Of a DNA stretch of 64,000 nucleotides, positions 1-10,369 are shown piece after piece. A model generated the notes under the pieces. It saw only the letters and a list, made by a program, of their open reading frames with translations. It was not told the origin of the DNA and ran no database searches. The first letter of the stretch is position 1, and every line of letters starts with the position of its first letter. Origin of the DNA: Calendula officinalis (taxonomy: Eukaryota > Streptophyta > Magnoliopsida > Asterales > Asteraceae); the NCBI GenBank assembly GCA_963853835.1, contig OY970825.1:26598835-26662834 (forward strand). The letters are read 5' to 3'. Position numbers and translations under genes: made by a program.

Positions 1-1650
1 TCTTTGGGATTTTTTTGAATTGTTTCGGGAAAATTCTTCACTATCAGAGGGGTATTTTCGGTATTTCTGGTGGTCTGATCAACCTGCAAAGTTTTATACA
101 GTGTTGGAACAATGGTTTATATTTTCAGGGATATTATGAGATTTATTACGAGTTTTTCTGGATGCTATTGACCACTTCAAGACTGTCCCTAATTTACTTG
201 GAAAATATTGGGTCAAAATGGACAGTTTTGATAGTTTTTGGCAGTTTGGTTGCTTGGATTAAGCTGATTTTTTGTGGAAGACTTAGGATTATGATTTCCC
301 ATTTTTCAGATTGTTTTGGGGTTTTTTAGAATTTTTCCTTGAAAACGGGTCGAATGGGTTTTTTCTGGACTGTTTGGTCAGTTTTAGACAGTTGGGGTGG
401 ACTTTTGAAGCTGAAATTTTTTGTGGGCCTTAGTTGCATAAATTCCCATTTTTCTGGAGTTTCTGAGATTTTTCCGATTTTTTTCTACTGTGTTGTTGTT
501 TGGTGCATATTTTTGGTTTAAAAAGGCAGTAGAAGGGCAGATTCGGTTCCAGTTGGCAGATCATCTTGAAAATTCTGGAGCTGATTGGAACTATTATTTC
601 AGAATTTTGGAGAATGTATGGGATTTTTCTGATTTTGTTAGGTGGAGTTGGCCTATCAGGTAACTTTTCTTCTTTTTGGGGCGGTTTTGGTTTGGGTCAA
701 AATTGGTGTTATAAGAGGGTGTTGGGAGGTTTAGTTGCTATGATTATAGTAGGCATTAAATGGTGTTATAAGGTGGCACTAAATCTTTGCACACACGCAC
801 TGACATCCCTTTTAGTTTCTAATCATAGCTATAGGTTAGATTTGGGGAATTTTGATGAAATGCAGGAGTGTTGCATACGAATTTGTATCCCAAAAGTAGA
901 AGAAGTTTTAACCCATCTTGACCTGCATGCTTTCTTTCAAATTATAATGCAGGTCCTTTGTTTCCAGCCCGACTTTGTTTATATTTATATTTATACTTAT
1001 GGGTTGGAATGGGTTGGGTTGGAGTAGGATGGTGGTGTATGGGTAGACTAGATTCTATGGTTAACTTAGTGCATAAATTATTGGAGCAGGTGGCACACAT
1101 CTTTTGCACACACTCACTGACTCCCCTTTTAGGTGTTAACCATAGTGATAGTTTAGGCTTGGATTTATTATGGATATGCATGAGTTTTGCATACTAATTT
1201 GTAGCATCACTTTTTGCTGACAAAACTTCAGCAGTTGTGGGAAAAAGGTTAAGGAAGAAAATCATTTCAATTGTATGGGGTTGAAGTGTAAGAAAATGTT
1301 TTTTTAGTTGGACATAAAAAAAAGTTGTAATTTTTATGGTTATGTGTGAGTGTGAGTAGGTAGATATTCAATCCGGTAGGCCCCACCAAATTCGAATCCA
1401 TCTTTCCTTCATTGGACATCCTTTGTTAGGTAATGTTTTTGAGATTTTAGTTATATATTTAATTTATGGATTTATCAATTATTGAGAGATGAAATAATAT
1501 AGGTAAAAAGAGATTATCAAATTTTGTACAAACTCATCATTACAGCTATCGATTCTTATGTCATTTTTAAAATTATTAATATTTGTTGGTAGTTTTCTAT
1601 AATATAAATCTTGAAGCATGCCCGCCCAGTCGGGCGGGCTATGAAGCTAG
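1..1650 (+). mobile_element. 3' portion of a non-autonomous Helitron (5' end outside window or unrecognised)
   Basis: The right boundary is a Helitron-type 3' terminus: a perfect 8-bp GC hairpin (gcccgccc-agtc-gggcgggc, about 1620-1639), a 7-nt spacer, then CTAG at 1647-1650 followed by T. The last ~140 bp match the reverse complement of the terminus of the Helitron at 38.15 kb, including the tract around the shared 'ttgtacaaact'. No helicase or Rep sequence is visible here. The interior is T-rich, intron-like sequence without a convincing reading frame. I could not find a 5' TC terminus, so the left limit is arbitrary. The terminus is well supported; the extent is inferred. Confidence 0.55.
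772..1210 (+). repeat. Degenerate direct duplication (~310-bp spacing)
   Basis: The tract near 775-905 (a 'ggtggcac...cttttgcacac.cactgac' run, then a 'ttgcata.gaatttgta' run) recurs diverged at about 1088-1200. It looks like an old tandem duplication inside non-coding DNA. No function is evident. Confidence 0.4.
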
Positions 1651-1651
1651 T
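1617..1651 (+). repeat. Helitron 3' hairpin and CTAG(T) end
   Basis: A GC stem-loop is followed by a short spacer and CTAGT. It is the mirror copy of the terminus at 38151-38190, where one stem base differs. Hairpin plus CTRR is the hallmark of Helitron 3' ends. Confidence 0.75.
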
Positions 1652-1652
1652 A

Positions 1653-2023
1653 TAGGGGTGAATTAAAATCAGAACCAATTAAGGCTACAAAACCAGCAAA
1701 ACTCAATCTAAACCATTAATTTTTGAAATGAAATGATCATGGAATACACATTAATGTATTTGATGAGGACCCCTAAATATTGGTTTGCATGGATGTCATT
1801 CATGCATGTATACATATATGTATATGTTTTCATGTATTATACATAAATGTTATCTATACATATATGTATACACGCATGAATGACATCCATGCAAACCAAT
1901 ATTTGGGGGTCCCTCATCAAATACATTAATGTGTCTTCCATGATCATTTCATTTCAAAAATCAATGGTTTAGATTGAGTTCTGCTGGTTCTGTAGCCTTA
2001 ATTGGTTCTGATTTTAATTCTAC

Positions 2024-2026
<3 letters not shown>
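1653..2026. mobile_element. Foldback MITE (~375 bp)
   Basis: The two halves are nearly perfect inverted repeats of about 170-180 bp. The left arm starts 'gaattaaaatcagaacc' and the right arm ends with its complement. Both arms contain the same 'aaatattggtttgcatg' block. The centre near 1830 is an AT-rich loop. The terminal 'cagaacc' motif resembles the MULE termini to its right, so it is probably a MULE-derived MITE. A related but more diverged copy lies at 52.03-52.42 kb. Confidence 0.75.

Positions 2027-2075
<49 letters not shown>
2027..2075. repeat. (TA)n microsatellite
   Basis: About 24 uninterrupted AT/TA units lie exactly between the foldback MITE and the next MULE-type terminus. Confidence 0.95.
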
Positions 2076-2079
<4 letters not shown>

Positions 2080-2937
2080 AGGGCTAGTTACAGAACCCAT
2101 TTTAGGTTACAGAACTCGTAGAACCTGATATTAGACCAATGAATTTTAAATTAACGGTTAAGATCGTTTGTGTTATCTTTCTTAAATATCCAATCTTTAT
2201 TTTTGGAATTAATTATATATAAAGGGTAAAAAAGTCATTGGTATTAAAAAAGAAAAACCGAAAGATACGTGTTAAATGCTATAATCATGCACCTTCTCTC
2301 CCATTATCTCCCATTATCCACCGTTTAGGGCATTTCTCTGGCATGTATTCTTCTTCAACCTCCGTATATGGTTTTCTCCGGTGATTTCATTCTCCCACAT
2401 TACAGATCTGGATGGGGGATGGTTCGCTCGTGACGATACAGGTCCGACGGGCTTTTTTCAAACGCTGACCCTAAACTCGAAATTCCGGTGACTCAAGCGT
2501 CGTCACAAACCCTAAACTCGATTTTCCGGTGAGTTACCGCCCTTGAGTGAGGTTCTTCTACAGGCCTCATGGCGATGGGAGTTTTCAACTTAGGACTATT
2601 TAATTTCATTATTTCATCTTTTGTTATTTTATATATCGAATTTCAACTAATGACTATTTAATTTCATTATTTAATAATTGTTTCAGATCTCATGGTTTTC
2701 AATTGATTCATTATCTAATTAATTTCATTATTTCTTTTGTTTATAATTTTGTTTGATTGATAGTGTATGTTTTGATAGATTCATATTGAATAAATCAGAC
2801 ATTGATTTTTTTTTACATAATTTGCAGGTTACTGAAGGTACATCAATGTCTGAAGTAAAGAAATTATACAACTATGTTATGGTACATCTATGTTATCTGT
2901 GACACATATGTTATATGTTACATATATGTTCTAGGTA
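2076..2937. mobile_element. Fragment of a non-autonomous MULE-type element
   Basis: It starts directly at the TA tract with 'gtgaagggctagttacagaa'. Its next ~100 bp ('gaacct.atattagacc..tgaattttaaat.taacggt.aagatcg') parallel the subterminal region of the element at 3116. The interior has a CT-rich leader with features like the 5' region of its neighbours, but no long reading frame. No matching right TIR is found; an LTR fragment lies in its place. Confidence 0.5.
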
Positions 2938-3039
2938 AACCGACAGAAGGCTAATTAAATTAACTACACATTTAATCAGATAATCATTTAATAAAATACC
3001 TTAAGGTCAATAAACTACTAGGTCGGGTTTTGGGATGTT

Positions 3040-3042
<3 letters not shown>
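2938..3042 (-). mobile_element. LTR 5'-end fragment (same family as the solo LTR at 32.7 kb)
   Basis: Read on the minus strand it begins TGTAACATCCCAAAACCCG and aligns for about 100 bp with the start of the solo LTR at 32718, sharing a 'ctagtagtttattgacctta' tract. It then stops. It is a truncated LTR whose intact edge abuts the next TA tract. Confidence 0.75.

Positions 3043-3115
<73 letters not shown>
3043..3115. repeat. (TA)n microsatellite
   Basis: About 36 AT/TA units separate the LTR fragment from the MULE terminus at 3116. Confidence 0.95.
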
Positions 3116-3118
<3 letters not shown>

Positions 3119-4979
3119 TCCGATTCAGTGCAGAACCGTTTAAAGGTGTAGAACTACAGAACCCAATCTTAGACCTTTAAATTTTAAATCTAACGGTGAA
3201 GATCGATAGTGGTATTTTTCTAAATAAAACCTTTATATTTTTAGCAAGAAAATAAATGAAAGGGTATAATGGGTAATTTACAAAAAAAGAAAAAAGGAAA
3301 TACGTTTAGAAACCGTCCCCCTCCCCACTTTCTAATTTTCATATTCTCTCTCCACTAACCCTAGCCCCACTTCTCATGCCTCATTCTCTCTTCGTGATCG
3401 TCAATCCATCCTCAAAATCGGAGGTTTCAGTTTGCTTTGATCGACATGCTTCACTGAAATCATCAATCCCTCGCCGATGATCGCTACACACATGTGTAAG
3501 TACTCCATCCAATTGTCTGCAAATCTGTGTTTTATGAATGTTTTGAGGAGTTTTTGGTGAAGATGAAAGAGACTGATTTTGAACATGATTGAATAAGCTG
3601 TTTGATGATTTTTAAAATAACAATGGGTGATGTTTAACCTTACCCTATTTTCTCTCATTCCCCCTTCCCTCTCCGTTAACCTTACCCACGTTCTCTCACC
3701 ATCTCCGTTTTTGCTATGAGCGGCAGCCCTCGGCCACTTCTGGCGATTCTAGAGCACATGAATCCCTATTTTGAATTAAGTTCCTATTGGTTAGAGAAAG
3801 TGCATTTTTATTGGCTAATTTTAGGTTGTTTATTGCATGATGATATTGCTATTGATTTTATCGTGTATTAATTTGTTATTTTCACGGAAAATTGCTAAGT
3901 AACAAAGTATATAAGAATTAGAACTAATCATTTTAAGTACTCAGTTCTTATTAATTTGTTATTTTTTGCACATGGAATTACTAATTAAAGTATCTTTATC
4001 ATGTAATAATTAATTGTTACAGATGTTATATTTGCAGGTAATGGGGTTTTTAGTGACTTCGAGACTCATTATAGTCGGTATGCAGGTAATTACAACGAAA
4101 GTCGGAGGCCTAAACCGGTTGTCATAGTCGGTATGTTGGTTTGAACTATTACTGTATGTATTTAATCTAATGTGTGTTATTTGTTCAGATTTAAATGATG
4201 AAGAAAAAGATCGACTTGATCATAAACGGAAAGGGAAACGCAAGGTTGGTGAATCATCTAACCGAGATGAAGCTAATGTTATTCATGCAGCAATATCGTG
4301 TTGAATCTTAAAAATTCTTAATCAATATCGTGTTATACATTTGATGTTTTTGATATTACATTTGATGTTTCTGTCATTACTGCATTTGATGTTTTGTCAT
4401 TATTAAATTTGATAATAAAGTGTTTTCGAATTATTTGTTTATTGATATTACATTTGACTAATACCAAAAACATCATATGTTCCATAGCTTTTACATCTTA
4501 TTTATTTTAACCTAAAATGTCATTCGATGTCACGATCATTCAATGTATTCTCAATAAGTCTTAATACAGGTCGTGGACAACCAATGTTCTAACTTTGACA
4601 TTGGATGTTTACCCAATATAGAACACATATTTTATTAACTTTGTCATTCAATTTCACATATTTTATTAACTTTGTCATTCAATAAGTCTTAATACGGTTT
4701 ATGGAAAACTGCGTTGATTAGAAACAATAACTGTATAATTGGTTTTATGATCTTAAATTGATTACAGGATAAAGGAAAACAAAATCCACTTGCCATGATT
4801 TTAGGTATCCAGCACACGATTTATTAGTTTCCATATATTTCTGGGTTTTGTTATTTGACTAAACTACCCTTTTAGACTAATAATAATAAATAGATAATAA
4901 TTAATATTTTGCTGCAACGTGATTAGTCGATACATGGTTCTGCGGTTTCGCACCTTTAAACGGTTCTGCGTTGAATCGC

Positions 4980-4983
<4 letters not shown>
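3116..4983. mobile_element. Non-autonomous MULE, deletion derivative (1.87 kb)
   Basis: The termini are inverted repeats: 'gtgtccgattcagtgcagaa' at the left, and at the right (minus strand) 'gggtgcgattcaacgcagaa'. The match continues through a second 'gaacc' block for about 50 bp. The interior keeps two short stretches at about 4085-4135 and 4190-4280 that correspond to the basic N-terminal exons of the Ulp1-like gene in the 9-kb neighbour (shared 'NYNESRRPKP' and 'KRKGKRKVGE' translations). There is no transposase or protease core. Both ends lie in TA microsatellites, so the target duplication cannot be read. Confidence 0.75.

Positions 4984-5047
<64 letters not shown>
4984..5047. repeat. 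(TA)n microsatellite
   Basis: About 32 AT/TA units sit exactly between the right end of the 1.87-kb MULE and the left end of the 9-kb MULE. Confidence 0.95.
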
Positions 5048-5050
<3 letters not shown>

Positions 5051-5097
5051 TCCGATTCAGCGCAGAACCGATTTAAGCTACAGAACCACAGAACCAT
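5048..5097 (+). repeat. Left terminal inverted repeat of the 9-kb MULE
   Basis: It pairs with 14078-14127. The 'cgattcagcgcagaaccgat' core is identical in both arms, and only scattered differences occur outward to the second 'acagaaccacagaacc' block. Confidence 0.85.
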
Positions 5098-5506
5098 TTT
5101 TTTGATTAATCTAAACCGTCCATGTTTTGATCTACGGCTGTTTTTTATTAGGGTTATTTTGTTTTTCTTTATTAATTAAATGACCGATATTTTAATTAGA
5201 TTAGGGGTATATTCGGAATTTCAAATGGAGCGTATATTCAATTTACAAAAATCGATATCTCATTCAATGCTAAATTCCATCGTGTGCAAAGTTTTCGGAG
5301 AAGAAGGTAATGGAGGTCATCGCACATTCCTAATCGGTTAAACTTAAAATTGTCAACTGAATATCCGAGATTATTGAAATTGTTTGATTTTCCAAATACT
5401 AAAACCCGAAACCCCTTTGATTTCAACACCTAGCCGTCTATCGTTTCAAAATTAGGGTTTCTATCGCGAACAGAGGTGCTCCGATTCTGTAACTGAAGAC
5501 TCAATA

Positions 5507-8500
5507 ATGATGTCAGGTTAGCGTTTTTTGATTAAATCATCTTATATTGTTCTTATTTACAGTTTATAGCCTATTTAATCGGTACATTTAACTCCGATTT
5601 GTTCCTTCGACATCCAATGCATTTTTTCTGAAATAACTTTGATGATAATCAGTACATGTAACTGCGATTTAATCTGTACATTTAACTGCGATTCTGTAAT
5701 CTGTACATTTAACTGCGATTATGTAATTGAAGTCTTGCATTTAATCTGTACGTTTATACGATTTAATCTTATATGTAAGTGCATGTAGCTTGATGATAAT
5801 CAGTTTTTTCATACTTATTATCATACAGAATTAGAAACAATCATTTGTATCAGATTGTTTGATTAAAATACAAAAACATATACTATTTTCTCGAGTTATG
5901 TATATTGAATTTATTAGATGTTTGATATGGATTAAGGAAAATTGGTATGGCATGCTCTTTTTGTACCGATATGAATCAATTGGTTTCAGATTGTTAGGTT
6001 AAATACACAAACAATGACTATTTTATTGAGACATGTGATACTGAATGCATTAGATGTTTGATATTGATTATGAATTTTTGTATTGTATGATGTTTTGTAC
6101 CGATAGAAATTAAATGGGTTCACATTTTTAGGTTAAATACAAAAAAAAAAATTACTAGTTTTATTGAGTTATGTATACTAAATTCATTAGATGTTTGATA
6201 TATTAAAGTCTGCTTATCACATTTTGTTTGCATAAATATCAACTATCAGCTTGTTTGAAATTGCAGGTGTTAGGAGATGCGGTAGGAAAAAGCCGAAATT
6301 AGTTGATTACAACGAAAGTCGGAGGACTAAACCGATCGAAACAATTATATATTTCGTCTAATTTATGGTTTTTTTTTAATTAGTTATTGAAGAAGAGGAG
6401 AAAATTAGTCGAAAAAGGAAAGGAAAAGCTAAGGTTGGTGAACCATCGAACCCGAATCAGGTTATGTTGGCAGTGTAGCAGTTAATAATGAATTTTTTCA
6501 CACACGTTCAAGCCCAAAGACATTAAGTGCAGTGATGTCTACGTTGAATCCCAGCCAGAAGTTTTGTTTAGATTCTATGGGTTTTGGCGGATTTGTTGGT
6601 TTCAATGTTGATAGCATCCCTACTAAACTTGCATTATTTGTAGTGGATGCATTTAATCCAGAAAGTATGGAAATTAAGCTTGCCAATGGGTCGATTAGAA
6701 TAACGCAGGACCTTATTGCTGAGATGCTTGGTTTATTAAACATGGGTAGGGATGTTAATGGTTTGGCGAACCAGAATGATAATCGGTTGTTTGAACGTTG
6801 GCATGATCAATATGCTGGTAGTAAGGATGTTAAACCCGCTGAAATTAGATTAAATATCATGCGTTCAGAGGATGCGAGCACGATGTTCATTCTTAACTTC
6901 ATAGTGTTATTCTGTAATATAATGGGGATAATTAAACCAGATGGCATATGTGATGTTAACATTTTGTCTTTGTTGAGTTCAACAGTAGACATAAAAAACA
7001 TTAACTGGTGTAATTTTCTTTGGGATTGTTTGAAGACTTGCAAGAAGGGGTGGGTTAAGGGAAAGAAAGATTCTTTCTTCAGGGGACCGTTGACTTTGCT
7101 CGTGGTTAGTTCATTTAATTATTATAAAAGTCACATTAAATACATTGTTGTTTTTGTATTTTGTATTTTTGGTTATCATTATGTAATTAATTGTTTTATG
7201 CTGATATTTTTTGTTTTGTTATTGACATAGATGTGTTACGTTGTTAAGTGCTGATGTGAAGGCTTCAAAGTGTCAAATAAGAGACCACCGATATCGGTGT
7301 GGAATTCTGAGTTATTAGGTAAACGCGAGATAGTAGAGATTAATAATCGTGGATTTGGGATCGGTGAAGTTGACGATACAGTGGTTGTAGATGGTGGAGA
7401 GTATATTCCACAGGATATAGAGGTTACATTTAATGATATTTTTTATACTTACTATTTCAGTGTAATTATACCATATCTGATTATATTACTAACTTTCACG
7501 TTTTGCAGGGTTGTTTATGGCAGCTTAAATCATTCATTAAAGAAGTTGGTAATTGAATCGATGATTTTGAAAGAACTGTTGTGTCCGCAAAACAAATGTT
7601 CCCGGACAGTAATGAGATTGACATTCTTTTAGATAATTACAAGAAGATGTTAAAGTACGGATATATGGGTATACAAGAAAAATCAGCCTCATTTGTAACA
7701 CGTGACAACGCCGAAGACCAAAATCTCGGGGGCATGTTTAGTCGTGTAGGTGAGTCGTCAACGCAACGACATGACTCTCCGGTTGTTGGTATGGCTGACC
7801 AAAATTCGATGCATGATGTAACACCAACGGGAACATTAAATGAAAGTGATCAAACAGGTGCTAAAACTGATGATGTTGGGCCGAATAGCAGTTTACCATC
7901 TGGCACAACATTAGACAGTGATAAAATAGCACAACACGTGATGCATTCTTCTTTACCAATGATTCCCACAAGTGAAAAAAATAAAACACCTGATGATATT
8001 GATTGGGCCGAAATCGACATGGAAAGTTTTGATGATTTTAATGATTGTATGGCTGGCCCCGCAACACAGCTTAAAATAATTCAAAGTTTTGATGAAATTG
8101 ATAGGATCAGTGCCGAGAAGAAAAAGCAATCAATGCAAGATGGTCCTAGCTTTAGTCTCGGCCTTACCCAAGAGTTAGTGGCGTTGGGTGAACAGGTTGT
8201 CAAAATTAAAGAAAAGGGCAAGGAAGTTGTAATTGAACCAGATGATGTTGAGAATGAAGTCGAGAATCTAACAACATCGGTCCCGGTACAGATGGTGTCA
8301 CCTAGATTCGCGCGGGATAGAACTGTTATGTTTCGAGGTCGTAGGGTTCCCACAAAATCATGTGTCTTACGATCTCCGTATATTCAACGATTGGTTGATG
8401 TGGACCGAGGGGTTAACGCTGAAGAAAAAAAGATTGTTCGTTTTATAGGGGTAAACACAGAAACCAAGTAAGTTGTTCGTTTTAACCTTTACATTACCTT

Positions 8501-9568
8501 TACTATAAATCCTATAATATATGAAATCATTTACTATTTATATTTGTTGTTTTCCAGTATTGTGATGTTTTCGTCGGCTAATGGACACGTATCAACGGGG
8601 AATGATATTGAACGTTTGACAGATGATATGGTGCATGCGAACCTCATAACAACATGGTCTATTGTGCTAAATAAAATGGAAGAATCAAAGAGCCCAGAAT
8701 CCCCTAGTAGGCTGTTTTTGCCTGTATTTCGAATGGTAACGAAATATTATTTTTTTAATAAATTTTATATGTATTGCCTTAATTTTAAACACCAAATGTT
8801 TGTTAATGGTAGATGCAACAAGGTAATGACATAACGATGCTAACAGAATATCATCAGTCAAGGTATTTCAAATTATATATGGACAATCTTAACCACAAGA
8901 ATGCAAGAGTGAATGTTACCACGGTTGACTTGGTAAATTACCCATTCAATATTTATTTTGAAGGCCTATGTTTAATAATTATTATGCTATTTGGTAGGTT
9001 TTTTTACCGGTCGACAATCATGAACAACTTTTTCTGGTTTCGTTTGATATGAGATCTGGTGCTGTTGTGTTGTTTGATGGAAAGAAAAATGCACACCCGA
9101 TACCGAAAATAATCAAACGTTCAGGTTGGCAGCGCAAAACAACCAATGTTGCTCTCTTAATTGTAAGTTCCATTCATTTTATTATTATTTTTTTTACACA
9201 CAAAGTTGATTATTGTAATATGTTTTCGTCAATATAAACAGAAAAAACTATTTGGTAAACATCTAGTAAGCATCAGATGTCCGATAGGCAATACTATAGA
9301 AAACATGTCCCAACTGCAAGTTGCTGAATTTGATTGGCAATCCCCTCGATACAAGCAAACTGTAAATGGGTTAGTTATTATGCGACTCATGAAGGTTTAT
9401 TTTGGGGAGGATTTAAGGAGGTTTGAATGTGGTTTTGATGGCGATAAGGGGAAGTTTGAAAACCAGTTGGAGTTATTGAAGCAAAAGTATCTGACCCGTA
9501 TTCTGATGTCTGACGCCAACGTATTGAAGAAGGAAATGAAGAAAATGGTGGATAGATCAGCAAGGTAG
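5507..9568 (+). pseudogene. Ulp1-like cysteine protease gene of the MULE, degenerate
   Basis: My exon model is 5507-5516, ~6267-6340, ~6386-6462, 6533-7104, 7231-~7421, ~7510-8467, 8558-8735, 8813-8930, 8998-9161 and 9242-9568, all with plausible GT-AG borders. The product would have a basic N-terminus, a helical mid-region, an acidic low-complexity linker (about 7700-8300) and a C-terminal Ulp1/C48-like fold. In that fold a histidine ('DNHEQLFLVSFD') and an aspartate ('VVLFDG') can be seen. The catalytic Cys motif, normally Asp-Cys-Gly after 'NG', is absent: the sequence reads NG directly followed by LVIMRLM (about 9364-9396). In-frame TGA codons occur at 7252-7254 and 7554-7556. Such genes are hitch-hikers in plant MULEs of unknown role. 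The exon borders are my reading, and the two stops depend on them. Confidence 0.7.
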
Positions 9569-10369
9569 AAGGTGTTACGACTGGACGATTTGATTTCACT
9601 TTATTGCTAAGTAGAACAGTGGTTGTTTTTTGGTTGTTTAATACTTTTTATGTGTTCGTTTATTTAGGGAAGTGTTTGTTTCGTTTTTTTACTTACAACA
9701 GTGTTTGTTGCACTTAAAACATTGGATGTTTCAGGTATAACAATCTTTGTTTTACTAAGAACATTGGATGTTACAGTTACAACAATGGTTGTTTTCGGTG
9801 AAATAAGTAGGTTATTTTGAAGTCTTAAGACATTTTGTGATCACCATTGTTTTGTATGCTATCACCTACATGTAAATCAATTGATGGTTTCGTTTATTTT
9901 TGCCACTTGTTGTATTCGTATACTTAGTTAGAATATAGAGGTTGTTTAAATTAGTATAAATGGTAGTTTTTGGTTGTTTAATAAATTTGACATCACTTTT
10001 GATTTGTATGTTATCCCCTACATGTAATTAAAAAACTATGATACATTTTAGTAGACTACTTTATTGAAACATTAACAATTGCATGTAACCCGATTTGAGT
10101 TTATCCCACTTTCATGTAACATTGTAGGTGTTCACTTTACTCATTACAATTGACTATCCTATAACATGTGTTAACTAAGAATCGTGTAATTGGTATCAAA
10201 TTTGGTAAACCCGTCAAACAAAGTAAATTTTTGAAAAAACATCAATTATGACATCAATGTTAAAAAGAAACTGCATATCTTTTGAAACACAAAGTCTAAC
10301 AAAAAGAATCTAAACAACCAAAACATGTTAAAATCCAAAACATTTTTGGCATCAAAAATACAATAGAAA

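Noticed and set aside
942..1197. Overlapping 79-codon open frames on both strands near 0.95-1.2 kb
   Set aside because: They are simple T/G-rich and TATTTATA-type repeats read in complementary frames, with no domain or codon pattern of a gene.
1385..1410. 'aaattcgaatcca' resembling a tRNA T-arm or B box
   Set aside because: No matching acceptor stem, A box or anticodon arm could be drawn around it.
4864..5179. Open frames rich in alternating Ile-Tyr
   Set aside because: They are translations of the (TA)n microsatellite, as are those at 14042-14355.
9700..10160. Repeated 'ttggatgtt' / 'tgtttgtt' words between the two MULE genes
   Set aside because: They recur loosely without a fixed period; I could not define a real tandem array or regulatory element.
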